NCBI GenBank assembly: GCA_003669055.1
Contig: RAYB01000025.1
Location: forward strand, 1-64,000
Direction of reading: 5' to 3'
DNA length: 64,000 nt
Source of the DNA: a bacterium 1XD21-70
GTDB taxonomy: Bacteria; Bacillota; Clostridia; Lachnospirales; Lachnospiraceae
Shown here: positions 15,714 through 24,420 of the stretch, one piece after another
How positions within the stretch are numbered: position 1 is the first letter of the stretch
Layout of the letters: each line of letters begins with the position of its first letter
Notes under the pieces: generated by a model
The model's input: only the letters and a program-made list of their open reading frames with translations
Database searches by the model: none
What the model was told of the DNA's origin: nothing
Program-made: the position numbers and the translations under genes

Positions 15714-17099
15714 TTAGAGCAGCAGGCATGCCACGGCAAAGGTACAGGCAAAGCCGATGGATACAGGAAGCAGGTTTCTGCGTGCCAGTTCGGTAGGGCT
15801 GACATCGCAGATAGCAGCAACCGGGATAATGCCCCACGGGACAATGGTGCCGCCTCCCACGAAGATAGCAGTGATCTGGCCGAGGGCAGCAAGGACAGGC
15901 ACGGAGCCGCCGGTCACCAGGGAGAAGGTCCTAGACAGCGCACCGGTAAGAGGGAGCCCTGAAAAACCGGAGCCGTCCAAACCGGTCAGCGCCCCGATGG
16001 CCATCTGCAGCAGGGCGGCCATATACCGGTTGAGCGGCGTTTTCCCGGCAAGCCAGACAGCCCAGTCGTTCATGATCCCGTTCTGGTATTGTTCCCCAAG
16101 GATCGTGGAAATTCCCTCGCCGCCAAGGAAAAAGAAGGCGCCGATCAAAATAACAGGCGCGAAGATCCGGATCGCGAACAGAAAGCCATGTGTGAGGTAA
16201 TCCGTCACCTTCTCCGGGGTCTTGCTCCCAAAGCCAAGTGCGGTGCCAAGAACCATTAAGAGGGTGGCCGTGCCAGAGACCAGGCTGGTAGCGTCGCCGC
16301 CCTTAAGGCCGAAGGCAAACATCAGGAAAATGTCACCCAGGAAAGCCAGAGGGGTAAAAACGGCAATAAAAAGAGACGCCCTGCCTTTTACCGGCGCCTG
16401 GCTCGGCGCTGCGGGCTGACGGGAGGCTCCTTGTAAGGAGACCGGCGTATGGTCCATGGATCTGCGGTTGAGGAAGAAGGCGCAGAGCACGGTTACGGTT
16501 CCCATAGTGATGAATAAGGGGGAGCCGGCAGTGAGGATTTTGGTGGTGTCGATGCCTGCGGCGGATGCCGAGATGGCAGGGGCACCCTGAATGATAAAAT
16601 CATAGCTGAGGGCGATCCCGTGGCCGAACAGGTTCATTGCCATGGCAGCAGCCAGGGGATTTAAGCCTTTTTGGATGACCAGGGGCAGCATGATGGCGCC
16701 TACCAGCGCCACGGATGGGGAAGGCCAGAGAAAAAGTGAGAAAAAGAGCATGGTAAGACCCAGGATCCACCAGGTGGCAGACGGATTGCACATGACCCCT
16801 GCCAGGGGCTTCATCATCAGATAATCGCTCCCAAGGTCGGAAAGGCACTTGGAGAGGGCGGTGATCAAGGCGATGGTTGCAATGATCTCCATAAATTCTT
16901 TTGCCGCATAGAGGGTGGCGTTGAATACCGCCTGGATCCCCCCGGCCAAGGTTCCTGTGGCGGCCAGCCCCAGCAAAAATAAAAAGAGGATACAGACAAC
17001 GGGGGTATCCCGCCGTAAAACCATGACGGCCAGTATCACGATCACGCCAATCAGATAGACGATATGGAGCGTAGTCAGGGTTGTGGTTAATTCCAGCAT
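15714..17099 (-). CDS. Predicted multi-helix permease of the ion-transporter type
   Basis: A 461-residue, strongly hydrophobic protein with about 11-12 membrane helices. It has two related halves, each with a Ser/Pro/Gly-rich hairpin segment (FLWPSPSVALVGAIMLPLVI and VGGGTIVPWGIIPVAAI), as in secondary carriers of the GntP/citrate/NhaC-like ion-transporter group. AAAGGAA precedes the start. It lies 24 bp upstream of asnB in the same direction. The substrate is unknown; an amino acid, dicarboxylate or cation-coupled role is possible. I could not place it in a named family with certainty. Confidence 0.7.
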   Translation of the reverse strand: MLELTTTLTTLHIVYLIGVIVILAVMVLRRDTPVVCILFLFLLGLAATGTLAGGIQAVFNATLYAAKEFMEIIATIALITALSKCLSDLGSDYLMMKPLAGVMCNPSATWWILGLTMLFFSLFLWPSPSVALVGAIMLPLVIQKGLNPLAAAMAMNLFGHGIALSYDFIIQGAPAISASAAGIDTTKILTAGSPLFITMGTVTVLCAFFLNRRSMDHTPVSLQGASRQPAAPSQAPVKGRASLFIAVFTPLAFLGDIFLMFAFGLKGGDATSLVSGTATLLMVLGTALGFGSKTPEKVTDYLTHGFLFAIRIFAPVILIGAFFFLGGEGISTILGEQYQNGIMNDWAVWLAGKTPLNRYMAALLQMAIGALTGLDGSGFSGLPLTGALSRTFSLVTGGSVPVLAALGQITAIFVGGGTIVPWGIIPVAAICDVSPTELARRNLLPVSIGFACTFAVACLLL

Positions 17100-17193
17100 A
17101 TCCGTTCCTTTCTGAATTCAGGTATATTAGAACTATATGCGGGAAGCAAAGGGGAGGGAATCGGCCGGCCAGTCCGTTTTTGGCGCCTTTTGC

Positions 17194-18216
17194 TCATCGC
17201 CCTCCGTTTAGCAGGCTCCAGAGTATCGGCATATGCCGCCGCAGGATCCGGCTCAGCACAGCGGCGATCCCCAGCACCAGAAACGGCATCAGCAAATACA
17301 AAACCATCGGGACAGCCGCGGCGGGGGGGAGGATCCGGGCGCCGGCCTTGTTGATCAGGCGGACAAAGGCGAAGTGGACGCCATAGAGAAAAAAGTTTTG
17401 GCACATAAAGTCCCTGGCTTTAGGCAGGCATCTGCCAGGGACCAATACCCAAAGGCCTGACACTGCCATCAGGCGGCACAGCACAAAACAAGGGAGGAAG
17501 GCAGTGCGCAGCCCGGCCTGGTAGAGGAGGGCAGACACGGCAAGGAAGACGCCCCCCAAGGCGGCGTGGCCTTTTACCGGGGCTTCTACCCATTGCTTCC
17601 TGGTAAGCGCCAGCGAGGCGGCGGCGGAATAGTAGAGCAGCGCGTCGGCATTGACCAGGGGAAGCGTTTTTTGGGCGGCGACGGCCCACCAGAGAAAGAG
17701 AAACAGCGCGGCACGGCCCCAATGGCGTTTGAGCAGGGGATATAAGGCCGGAGCCAGCAAAATCAGCAGGATCAGCTGGAACAAGTACCAAAAGACGTAA
17801 TTGTATGTATAATTCATGATGGCATCCACAGCCGCAAAAAGGTTGAACGGGATTACGCCCTTGCCCACGACATGGGTCAGCCAGGGCAGGCGGCTGCCGG
17901 TTACATAGCCGAGATAATAGAGGAAATTCCACAGGATATAAGGAACCAGTACACTGCGGATACGCCGCTGCCACTTATCCCCGAGGCATGCCCAGGAAAA
18001 ATCACGGTAAAACAGGTATCCGGAGATCATGAAAAAGCCGGGCACCGCGATCTGGCCGATCCCGTCCCCCAGATAGTGCTGATAGCGGTAGATAGTGGCC
18101 ATCTGCTGGGTTTTGCCCAGGTAAAGTTCCGCGTTATAAGAATGGACCCAGATCACCAGCAGGCTGAAGAAGAAAGAAAACCATGTGATTTTATTACGGA
18201 AACAATGATCTTCCAT
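17194..18216 (-). CDS. Acyltransferase 3 family integral membrane protein
   Basis: Predicted membrane O-acyltransferase of 340 residues with about 10 helices. The first helix contains the conserved histidine (VIWVHSYN) and the next loop has the family segment VPGFFMISGYLFYRDF. Such enzymes move acetyl or other acyl groups to envelope sugars. I set the start at 18216 (MEDHCFRN) since GAGGGGGA precedes it; the upstream ATG at 18258 has no ribosome site. It lies 94 bp before the permease gene on the same strand and may share its transcript. The acceptor is unknown. Confidence 0.82.
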   Translation of the reverse strand: MEDHCFRNKITWFSFFFSLLVIWVHSYNAELYLGKTQQMATIYRYQHYLGDGIGQIAVPGFFMISGYLFYRDFSWACLGDKWQRRIRSVLVPYILWNFLYYLGYVTGSRLPWLTHVVGKGVIPFNLFAAVDAIMNYTYNYVFWYLFQLILLILLAPALYPLLKRHWGRAALFLFLWWAVAAQKTLPLVNADALLYYSAAASLALTRKQWVEAPVKGHAALGGVFLAVSALLYQAGLRTAFLPCFVLCRLMAVSGLWVLVPGRCLPKARDFMCQNFFLYGVHFAFVRLINKAGARILPPAAAVPMVLYLLMPFLVLGIAAVLSRILRRHMPILWSLLNGGR

Positions 18217-18326
18217 GTGGGCTCCCCCTCTCTGGCCGCGGCATTTTGATATAGGCATAGCCTTTTGCTATCGTACCATAGAACAAGGGGAAAATCAAAT
18301 GGTATGCTGCCTGGCATAACTGCAAC

Positions 18327-18355
18327 TTGAATTTTGCCCGATACTATGATATATT
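18327..18355 (+). promoter_or_regulatory. Probable sigma-A promoter of the esterase/ATP-grasp operon
   Basis: TTGAAT at 18327-18332 and TATATT at 18350-18355 are separated by 17 bp. They lie 30 bp before the first gene's start codon. Confidence 0.6.
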
Positions 18356-18384
18356 AATGTGAAAAAGTAAAGGGAAGGATTTGT

Positions 18385-19206
18385 ATGGTTGACAAATGGA
18401 ATATCACGATTCCGGAACTGACAGGGGACGAAGAGAGGCTGGCCTATGTCTATTTGCCGGAATCGTATTTTGAGCAGCCGAAGAAGCGGTATCCGGTGCT
18501 CTATATGTTTGACGGGCACAATGTGTTTTTCGATGAGGACGCCACCTACGGCAAATGCTGGGGCATGAAGGAGTACATGGATGCGACGAAAACCCAGATG
18601 GTGATTGCCGCTGTGGAGTGCAACCACAGCCCGGACCATGGGCGCTTGAGGGAGTATTCCCCGTTTGATTTCCGGGAGCGTGGGTTCGGGGAGATCCGGG
18701 GGCAGGGAAAGGCTACCATGGAGTGGATGGTGAATACCTTTAAGGCGGAAATTGACCGGGAGTTCCGGACATTGCCGGACCGGGAGCACACGTTCATTGC
18801 CGGGAGTTCCATGGGAGGGCTGATGAGCCTGTATGCAGTGCTGGAATACAACCACGTATTTTCGCGGGCAGCGGCGCTTTCGCCGTCTGTCTGGCTGGCG
18901 CGGCGCAAAATCGAGCAGATGATCGGGGCGGCGAAGCTGGATCCGAAGACCGTGGTTTATATGGATTACGGTTCGGAGGAATTCGGAAACCATACCAATA
19001 TGAGGCACCAGTATGCCAGGGTCACTTCGCTGCTCATTGACCGGCAGGTGCTGGTAGAGAGCCGGATTGTGCCGGGAGGGCAGCACTGCGAAGCCAGCTG
19101 GGAACTGCAGATCCCATTCTTTATGGACACCTTATTGTATCCGTGGGGAGGGCAGGAGGCTGCCGGGGAACGGAATGAGGACTGCCATTGGGAGAATGGC
19201 AAGTAA
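18385..19206 (+). CDS. Esterase, alpha/beta-hydrolase fold (Fes/esterase-D-like)
   Basis: Predicted cytosolic serine esterase, 273 residues. The nucleophile elbow is GSSMGG with S142; the catalytic histidine is probably in PGGQHCEASW, and an acidic residue is available in MDYGSEEFGN. The N-terminal strand layout (YPVLYMFDGHNVFF) is that of the enterochelin-esterase-like group. AAGGGAAGGA precedes the start. A second esterase, an ATP-grasp enzyme, a cyclophilin and an acetyltransferase follow with little or no spacing. The substrate is unknown; siderophore hydrolysis is not implied, because no siderophore genes are near. Confidence 0.85.
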   Translation: MVDKWNITIPELTGDEERLAYVYLPESYFEQPKKRYPVLYMFDGHNVFFDEDATYGKCWGMKEYMDATKTQMVIAAVECNHSPDHGRLREYSPFDFRERGFGEIRGQGKATMEWMVNTFKAEIDREFRTLPDREHTFIAGSSMGGLMSLYAVLEYNHVFSRAAALSPSVWLARRKIEQMIGAAKLDPKTVVYMDYGSEEFGNHTNMRHQYARVTSLLIDRQVLVESRIVPGGQHCEASWELQIPFFMDTLLYPWGGQEAAGERNEDCHWENGK

Positions 19207-19268
19207 AGGAAGCAGACGAGTGGAGAACGGGGCATGGGGAAACCTGGTGCCCGGAAACGGAGCGGAAG

Positions 19269-20021
19269 ATGGAAGTACAATATTTCAGGAAATACAGCCC
19301 GGCCTTGGGGCGGGACATGGAGTGCAAGGTGTATGGGCATGCCGGGCGCCCGGCGCTGTTCATCCCCTGCCAGGACGGCCGGTTTTTTGATTTTGAGAAT
19401 TATAAGATGGCGGATGTGTGGTCACCTTGGATTGAATCAGGGCAGGTGATGGTGTTTGCCATCGATACCATGGATATGGAGACCTGGTCCAACCGGTTCG
19501 GGGATCCGGCATGGCGCAGCTGGCGCCATGAGCAATGGATCCATTATATCGTTGACGAGATGGTGCCGTTTATGCGCTGGATGGCCAATGAGCGCAACGG
19601 CTGGGATGGCGAGCCGGGTGTGCTGGCCTTTGGCAGCAGCCTGGGGGCGACCCATGCGGCCAACCTGTATTTCCGCTTCCCGGGTATTTTTGACCGGCTG
19701 CTGGCGCTGAGCGGGATCTACACGGCTGATTATGGGTTCCATGGGTATATGGACGGGACGGTGTATCTGAATTCACCGCTGCATTACCTGCCGAACATGC
19801 CCGGTGACCATGAATATATCGGCTTGTATAACCGGAACAAGGCGGTGATCTGCGTGGGGCAGGGGCCATGGGAGATACCGGATTCCACAAGGCAGCTGCA
19901 AAGGGTATTGGAGGAAAAAGGGATCCATGCCTGGGTGGATTACTGGGGGTTTGACTGTGCCCACGACTGGCCGTGGTGGTACAAGCAGGTGGTATATTTC
20001 CTGCCATATCTGCTGGAGTAG
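19269..20021 (+). CDS. Second alpha/beta-hydrolase esterase
   Basis: 250-residue esterase. The nucleophile elbow is GSSLGA with S124, and the likely catalytic histidine is in CAHDWPWW near the C-terminus. Unlike its upstream neighbour it has GSSLGAT instead of GSSMGG and lacks the YMFDG opening, so the two are distant paralogues. I chose ATG at 19269 (MEVQYFRKY), which has GGAG just upstream; an in-frame ATG at 19188 would overlap the previous gene by 19 bp and add 27 residues of low-complexity sequence. It is part of the esterase-esterase-ATP-grasp operon. Substrate unknown. Confidence 0.82.
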   Translation: MEVQYFRKYSPALGRDMECKVYGHAGRPALFIPCQDGRFFDFENYKMADVWSPWIESGQVMVFAIDTMDMETWSNRFGDPAWRSWRHEQWIHYIVDEMVPFMRWMANERNGWDGEPGVLAFGSSLGATHAANLYFRFPGIFDRLLALSGIYTADYGFHGYMDGTVYLNSPLHYLPNMPGDHEYIGLYNRNKAVICVGQGPWEIPDSTRQLQRVLEEKGIHAWVDYWGFDCAHDWPWWYKQVVYFLPYLLE

Positions 20022-20115
20022 GAAGGGAAATACGGCATACGGAAAAAGGAACAAAAACAGGATGCGGCATCATCCTTAAAGAGGGCACATTACAGAAAAA
20101 AGGAAGGAAAGTATT

Positions 20116-21324
20116 ATGAAAAACGTTATTTTTATCTCGCCCAATTTCCCTACCAATTACTGGCAGTTCTGCCGGGAACTGAAAAACAATGGCATGAATG
20201 TGCTGGGGATCGGGGATCAGCCATATGAGGAACTGGCTCCTGAATTAAAGGACAGCCTCAATGAGTATTACAAGGTCGGCAGCCTGGAAAACGAAGATGA
20301 GGTGTACCGGGCCGTGGCATTTTTGACGTTTAAGCACGGGCGCATTGACTGGCTGGAGTCGAATAATGAGTACTGGCTGGAGCGGGATGCGAAGCTGCGC
20401 ACGGATTTTAATATCCGCAGCGGTTTCCATACGGAGGATATGCCGAGGGTAAAGTATAAATCCAAAATGAAGGAGTATTATATTAAGGCAGGCATCCCGG
20501 TAGCGCGTTACCACATGGCAGACAGCCTGGAGGGCTGCCTGGCATTTGCGGACGAGGTGGGTTACCCGGTGGTGGCCAAGCCGGACAACGGCGTGGGTGC
20601 GTCTGACACCTGGAAGATTGAGGACGGCAAACAGCTGGAGGACTTTTGGGCAAGGCGCATGCCGGGGGTGTCGTATATCATGGAGGAATTCATCTATGCG
20701 GAAGTCAATTCCTATGATGCGATCATCGATGCAGACGGGGAGCCGATGTTTGAGACCGGCAATGTGACGCCGATGTCGATCATGGATATCGTCAACAATG
20801 AGGATAATTCGATCTATTATATTCTGAAGAACCTGCCGGAGGATACCCGCAAGGCCGGGCGGGCGGCGGTGAAGAGTTTTGGGGTGAAAAGCCGTTTTGT
20901 CCATTTTGAGTTTTTCCGCCTGACAAGGAACCAGAAGGGGATGGGAAAGAAAGGGGATATCGTGGCCTTGGAGGTTAATATGCGCCCCTGCGGGGGGTTC
21001 ACCCCGGACATGATTAATTTTGCCCATAGCACGAATGTCTATAAGATATGGGCAGACATGGTTGCATTCAATAAATCCACGGTACCGGTAGGTAGGCATG
21101 CCTACTGTGCGTTTGCCGGACGCCGTGACGGCAAGGATTTTGTGATGACGGACTGGGATGTGATGGAGCGCTACGGCAGCTGCATGAAGATGGCAGAGCG
21201 CCTTCCGGATGTGCTGTCTGGTGCGATGGGCAATCAGATGTATGTGGCAGTGTTTGATACAAAGAAGGAATTGGAAGGATTTTACAAAAATATTTTGGAG
21301 TGCAGAGGGAGGCAAAAAAGATGA
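20116..21324 (+). CDS. ATP-grasp domain carboxylate-amine ligase-like protein
   Basis: A 402-residue protein with an N-terminal preATP-grasp domain (VIFISPNFPTNYWQF) and an ATP-grasp fold. Lysine and glutamate positions typical of the fold are visible in YPVVAKPDNGVGASDTW, in YIMEEFIYAEVNSYDAI, and in VALEVNMRPCGGFTPDM, which would bind ATP and magnesium. Such enzymes join a carboxylate to an amine or thiol through an acyl-phosphate. AAGGAAGG lies before the ATG. It is tightly linked to two esterases upstream and overlaps by 4 bp (ATGA) with the cyclophilin gene downstream. Its substrates are unknown. The gene group looks like a small biosynthetic or modification cassette. Confidence 0.85.
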   Translation: MKNVIFISPNFPTNYWQFCRELKNNGMNVLGIGDQPYEELAPELKDSLNEYYKVGSLENEDEVYRAVAFLTFKHGRIDWLESNNEYWLERDAKLRTDFNIRSGFHTEDMPRVKYKSKMKEYYIKAGIPVARYHMADSLEGCLAFADEVGYPVVAKPDNGVGASDTWKIEDGKQLEDFWARRMPGVSYIMEEFIYAEVNSYDAIIDADGEPMFETGNVTPMSIMDIVNNEDNSIYYILKNLPEDTRKAGRAAVKSFGVKSRFVHFEFFRLTRNQKGMGKKGDIVALEVNMRPCGGFTPDMINFAHSTNVYKIWADMVAFNKSTVPVGRHAYCAFAGRRDGKDFVMTDWDVMERYGSCMKMAERLPDVLSGAMGNQMYVAVFDTKKELEGFYKNILECRGRQKR

Positions 21325-21839
21325 AGAACCCGGAAGTGACCATTACTATGGAGGAGGGCGGTGTGATCCGGGCGGAATTGTATCCGGATACCGCGCCGAA
21401 TACGGTGAAGAATTTTGTCAGCCTGGTAAAAGAGGGCTATTATGACGGCCTGATTTTCCACCGGGTAATTGAGGGCTTTATGATCCAGGGGGGATGCCCG
21501 CAGGGGAGCGGCACGGGCGGCCCCGGATATTCTATCAAGGGGGAATTTTCGCAGAACGGTTTTAAGAATGACCTGAAACATACCAGAGGGGTGCTTTCGA
21601 TGGCGCGTTCCATGATGCCGGATTCTGCCGGTTCACAGTTTTTTATCATGCATGCAGATTCCCCGCACTTAGACGGCAGCTATGCGGCGTTTGGCAAGGT
21701 GGTTGACGGCATGGATGTGGTGGACCGGATTGCCGGGGTGCGGGTGGACTTTAGTGACCGGCCTTTAAAGGAGCAGAAGATTGGGAGCATGACGGTGGAA
21801 ACCTTCGGCGAGGAGTACGGGGAGCCGGAGAAGGTATGA
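21321..21839 (+). CDS. Peptidyl-prolyl cis-trans isomerase, cyclophilin type
   Basis: 172-residue single-domain cyclophilin with no signal peptide, so cytosolic. Family segments are FHRVIEGFMIQGG, GTGGPGYSIKGEF, GSQFFIMHADSPHLDG and AFGKVVDGMDVV; the catalytic arginine is in FHRV. GAGGGAGG precedes ATG at 21321, and the start overlaps the ATP-grasp stop. It assists protein folding; its position in the operon may be fortuitous. The acetyltransferase gene begins one base after its stop. Confidence 0.95.
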   Translation: MKNPEVTITMEEGGVIRAELYPDTAPNTVKNFVSLVKEGYYDGLIFHRVIEGFMIQGGCPQGSGTGGPGYSIKGEFSQNGFKNDLKHTRGVLSMARSMMPDSAGSQFFIMHADSPHLDGSYAAFGKVVDGMDVVDRIAGVRVDFSDRPLKEQKIGSMTVETFGEEYGEPEKV

Positions 21840-21840
21840 G

Positions 21841-22569
21841 GTGAACGGATCAGAGATGGTTTGGGAGCAGGACGTGGTTGTGGAGGGCATTTGCTGCCGT
21901 GTCGTGGTCTCAGATGAGGCAGAGGCCCTCCTTGCCGCGAAAGCGGCAGGGAGGGTCGTTGTCGGTTGTCTGGGGGAGGACGGCGGGCGGCAGCTGCCGA
22001 TGGCGCATTACCTGGTGGAAACCATGGATGCGGCGGACGGGCAGTATCTGGAGCGGGTGGTAAGGCGGGAACGGGGGCTGCCTTGGAGGATTGCGGAGGG
22101 GAAGCGGCTGCGGCTGCGTGAATTCACCGTAGAGGATGCCGTGAAGGTTCCGGAGGAGCCGGGGGACCGGGAGGCAGACCGGGTATTTTATGAGGAGGAT
22201 AGGCTGGCTGCCTATATCCAGGGGCAATATAGGTTCCTGGAATATGGGCTGTGGGCGGTGGAACGTAAAGAGGACGGGGTGATATTGGGGAAGGCAGGGC
22301 TGGCCGGCTGCGACGGGGACGGATATTTTGAACTTGCGTACCATATTTTCCGGCCCTGGCGCCGGAAGGGATATGCAGAGGAGGCTTGCCGGATGGTATT
22401 AGGCTATGTGCAGGAAGAGTACGGTGAGGCGGCAAAGGGGGTCTATGCCGTCGTGGAGGCGTCCAATTACGCCTCCGCGGGGCTTTTGCAGAAGCTGGGC
22501 TTTTCGCTTACGGAGCCAGGATGTAACGGAGCAAGGCATCGGTATTGCCTCTGCGGGCCGTATTGCTGA
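21841..22569 (+). CDS. GNAT-family N-acetyltransferase
   Basis: 242 residues with a C-terminal GNAT domain. The acetyl-CoA loop is seen in FRPWRRKGYAEEACRMV, followed by the usual late helix (VEASNYASAGLLQKLGF). The first 90 residues are not clearly GNAT and may be a separate small domain. The GTG at 21841, one base after the cyclophilin stop, gives the longest product; ATG at 21856 is possible. Its last 62 bp overlap the 3' end of the convergent gene at 22508, which is unusual. Substrate unknown. Confidence 0.85.
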   Translation: MNGSEMVWEQDVVVEGICCRVVVSDEAEALLAAKAAGRVVVGCLGEDGGRQLPMAHYLVETMDAADGQYLERVVRRERGLPWRIAEGKRLRLREFTVEDAVKVPEEPGDREADRVFYEEDRLAAYIQGQYRFLEYGLWAVERKEDGVILGKAGLAGCDGDGYFELAYHIFRPWRRKGYAEEACRMVLGYVQEEYGEAAKGVYAVVEASNYASAGLLQKLGFSLTEPGCNGARHRYCLCGPYC

Positions 22570-23233
22570 CAACGGCAAGCAGCGAAGCTTCCTGCCCCAG
22601 ATGGGTGTCGGCGGCAAAGGGGGTGCCGCTGATATCGACCGCATAGGCGCGCGGGATGCCGTCCTCGCCGGGAGCATAGAAAAGCCTTCCTCCCACTAGT
22701 CCGAGAAGTTCCGGGGAAAGGCCATGCTCCAGATCCAGATAGCCGTTCAGGGAGGAGAAATGGCGGATGGTTTCCTCATCGCCGATCATAATGTCCAAAT
22801 CCTGGGAGAAAACGAGGGCGGAAATCTTGGCCAGGGTGGCATAGCTTAGTTCGGAGGCGTTGTCCCCATAGGTGATGTAGACGGATTCTGCGTTGATTAG
22901 TTCTTTCTTTCCCCAATCCTGCTTTGCAGGGAAATCTTCCTGCAGGGCAGTGAAATCGATCTCTTCCTCGGAACGGCTGTTGATGACCATGCAATAGAGC
23001 ATGGTGTCAAAAGTGCCGCGGTAGAGGGAAGTGATGACCACCTGCAAGGCCAAAACGGCGATGAGGGCCAGTGCCATATGGACCTTGTAATAGTTCCAGA
23101 TATACCAGGCACGGTCTTTCCAGCACATGGCTTTTAGCTTTTCCAGTTCGCTGCGTTTTGGCGCCGGTGCGGGTTTGGGGGAAGGGGGCTGCGGGTGCTC
23201 CTGCCGGCGCATGGATTCTTCTGTTATTTTCAT
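22508..23233 (-). CDS. Single-pass membrane protein of unknown function
   Basis: 241 residues. The first 35 are polar and proline-rich (PQPPSPKPAPAPKR), then comes a basic-aromatic stretch (WKDRAWYIWNYYKVH) and one membrane helix near residues 52-70. The remaining 170 residues would lie outside the cell and contain a possible mixed alpha/beta domain. No enzyme motif is visible. It is divergent from the DUF624/YesL gene, and its 3' end overlaps the acetyltransferase gene by 62 bp. I do not recognise a family. The reading frame is long, has sensible composition and a membrane anchor, so it is very likely real. Confidence 0.7.
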   Translation of the reverse strand: MKITEESMRRQEHPQPPSPKPAPAPKRSELEKLKAMCWKDRAWYIWNYYKVHMALALIAVLALQVVITSLYRGTFDTMLYCMVINSRSEEEIDFTALQEDFPAKQDWGKKELINAESVYITYGDNASELSYATLAKISALVFSQDLDIMIGDEETIRHFSSLNGYLDLEHGLSPELLGLVGGRLFYAPGEDGIPRAYAVDISGTPFAADTHLGQEASLLAVVSNTARRGNTDALLRYILAP

Positions 23234-23420
23234 AGGTCTTGAATTCTCCGTTCTTTATGTTTTTAAAGCCTCTTTGTCCACGAAAGGCATAATGTATTAG
23301 TATAGCATAAAAACAGGGGGAGTGAAATGGAAAAGCCAAAAGAAAATTGCAATTTGTGCTATGGTTCGCTATAATAAGACATAATTGGTACATAGAGAAG
23401 ATTTGAGGAGGAGACAAGCT

Positions 23421-24110
23421 ATGTTATCCGGAATTTTTAATTACGACAACCCGGTTTGGAGGTTTATCGGCAAATTATGTGATGTCCTGATCCTGAATGT
23501 GCTGTGGGTGGCCTGCAGCATCCCGGTGGTGACGGTTGGGGCATCCACCACGGCTGTTTATTACGTGACGCTGAAGCTGGTGCGGGATGAGGAGGGGCCG
23601 ACGATCCGTTCCTTTTTCAAATCGTTTAGGGAGAATTTCAGGCAGGCGACAATCCTCTGGCTGATTTTGCTGGTGCTGGGATGCCTGCTGGGGTTTGACC
23701 TGTATTTCTTCCTTGTGCTGCAAAATGCGCCTTCTACGTTCCGCACGATGATGGTGGCAGTGTTCGGCGGGTTTTCGATGCTGTATCTCTTTGTCATGAC
23801 GTTTGTATTCCCGCTGCAGGCGCGGTTTTACAATCCGGTGAAGAGAACCCTTTTCAATGCCTTTTTCATGTCCGTGCGCCACTGCGGGCACACAGTGGGG
23901 ATCCTGCTGATGGACGCCTGCCTGCTGTTAGCGGCCATCTTCGTGCTGCCTTTACTGCAGGCATTGCTGCTGCTGTTTGGCTTCCCGCTGCTGGCGTTTC
24001 TGAATTCCTATGTGATTGTGGGTGTGTTTGACCGATACATGCCAAAAGCAGAGGAGGGGAAAGAGCATCCGTTGGACGCTATGGAGGCCGGGGGGAAGCC
24101 CGGCCGGTGA
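23421..24110 (+). CDS. YesL/DUF624 family membrane protein
   Basis: 229 residues with about five membrane helices. The opening NYDNPVWRFIGKLCDVLILN and the following WVACSIPVVTVGAST are the hallmark of the DUF624 (YesL) family, usually found beside sugar ABC transporters in Firmicutes and of unknown role. GAGGAGGAGA lies before ATG at 23421; an in-frame ATG at 23385 is less well placed. No transporter is adjacent here. Its stop overlaps a GTG that may begin the next small gene. Confidence 0.88.
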   Translation: MLSGIFNYDNPVWRFIGKLCDVLILNVLWVACSIPVVTVGASTTAVYYVTLKLVRDEEGPTIRSFFKSFRENFRQATILWLILLVLGCLLGFDLYFFLVLQNAPSTFRTMMVAVFGGFSMLYLFVMTFVFPLQARFYNPVKRTLFNAFFMSVRHCGHTVGILLMDACLLLAAIFVLPLLQALLLLFGFPLLAFLNSYVIVGVFDRYMPKAEEGKEHPLDAMEAGGKPGR

Positions 24111-24409
24111 CAAGGGCGGCAAGATTCAAGGAAATTGGCAAAAATACATATGAAGAGTTAAAGAAATATAGTGAGGAAAATCAAAAGCATATCCATGGCC
24201 ATGACCTGAAGGCGATGACACAGGAGATGGGGATCGAGCATAAATATCCGTTGAAAAGGATACGTTTGGCAAAGGAAGGGCAGGATGTGGGATCGGATCG
24301 ATATAATGAATTATGGCGGTATGGAGCACCTGTTATGGATGAAGATGAGGAGAAACGGGCAGAAAAGACTTTGCTGGGGATAGCAGAATGGATTGAACAA
24401 CGTTTATAG
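24107..24409 (+). CDS. Small charged protein of unknown function, first gene of an ATPase cassette
   Basis: 100 residues, rich in Lys, Glu and Arg, with no membrane segment or signal. No ATG is available before residue 37, so the start is either the GTG at 24107, which overlaps the DUF624 stop, or an internal codon. The C-terminal half (GSDRYNELWRYGAPV onward) looks helical. The stop codon overlaps the AGGAGGT that serves the ATPase gene 11 bp downstream, so the two are almost certainly co-expressed. Base composition is AT-rich like the ATPase gene and unlike the flanks. No family recognised. It may be an adaptor or a regulatory partner of the ATPase. Confidence 0.6.
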   Translation: MTRAARFKEIGKNTYEELKKYSEENQKHIHGHDLKAMTQEMGIEHKYPLKRIRLAKEGQDVGSDRYNELWRYGAPVMDEDEEKRAEKTLLGIAEWIEQRL

Positions 24410-24420
24410 GAGGTATTGGG

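Noticed and set aside
20245-21315. 356-residue minus-strand ORF opposite the ATP-grasp gene
   Set aside because: It is a His- and Arg-rich antisense shadow with no motifs; the plus-strand gene has a clear fold and start.
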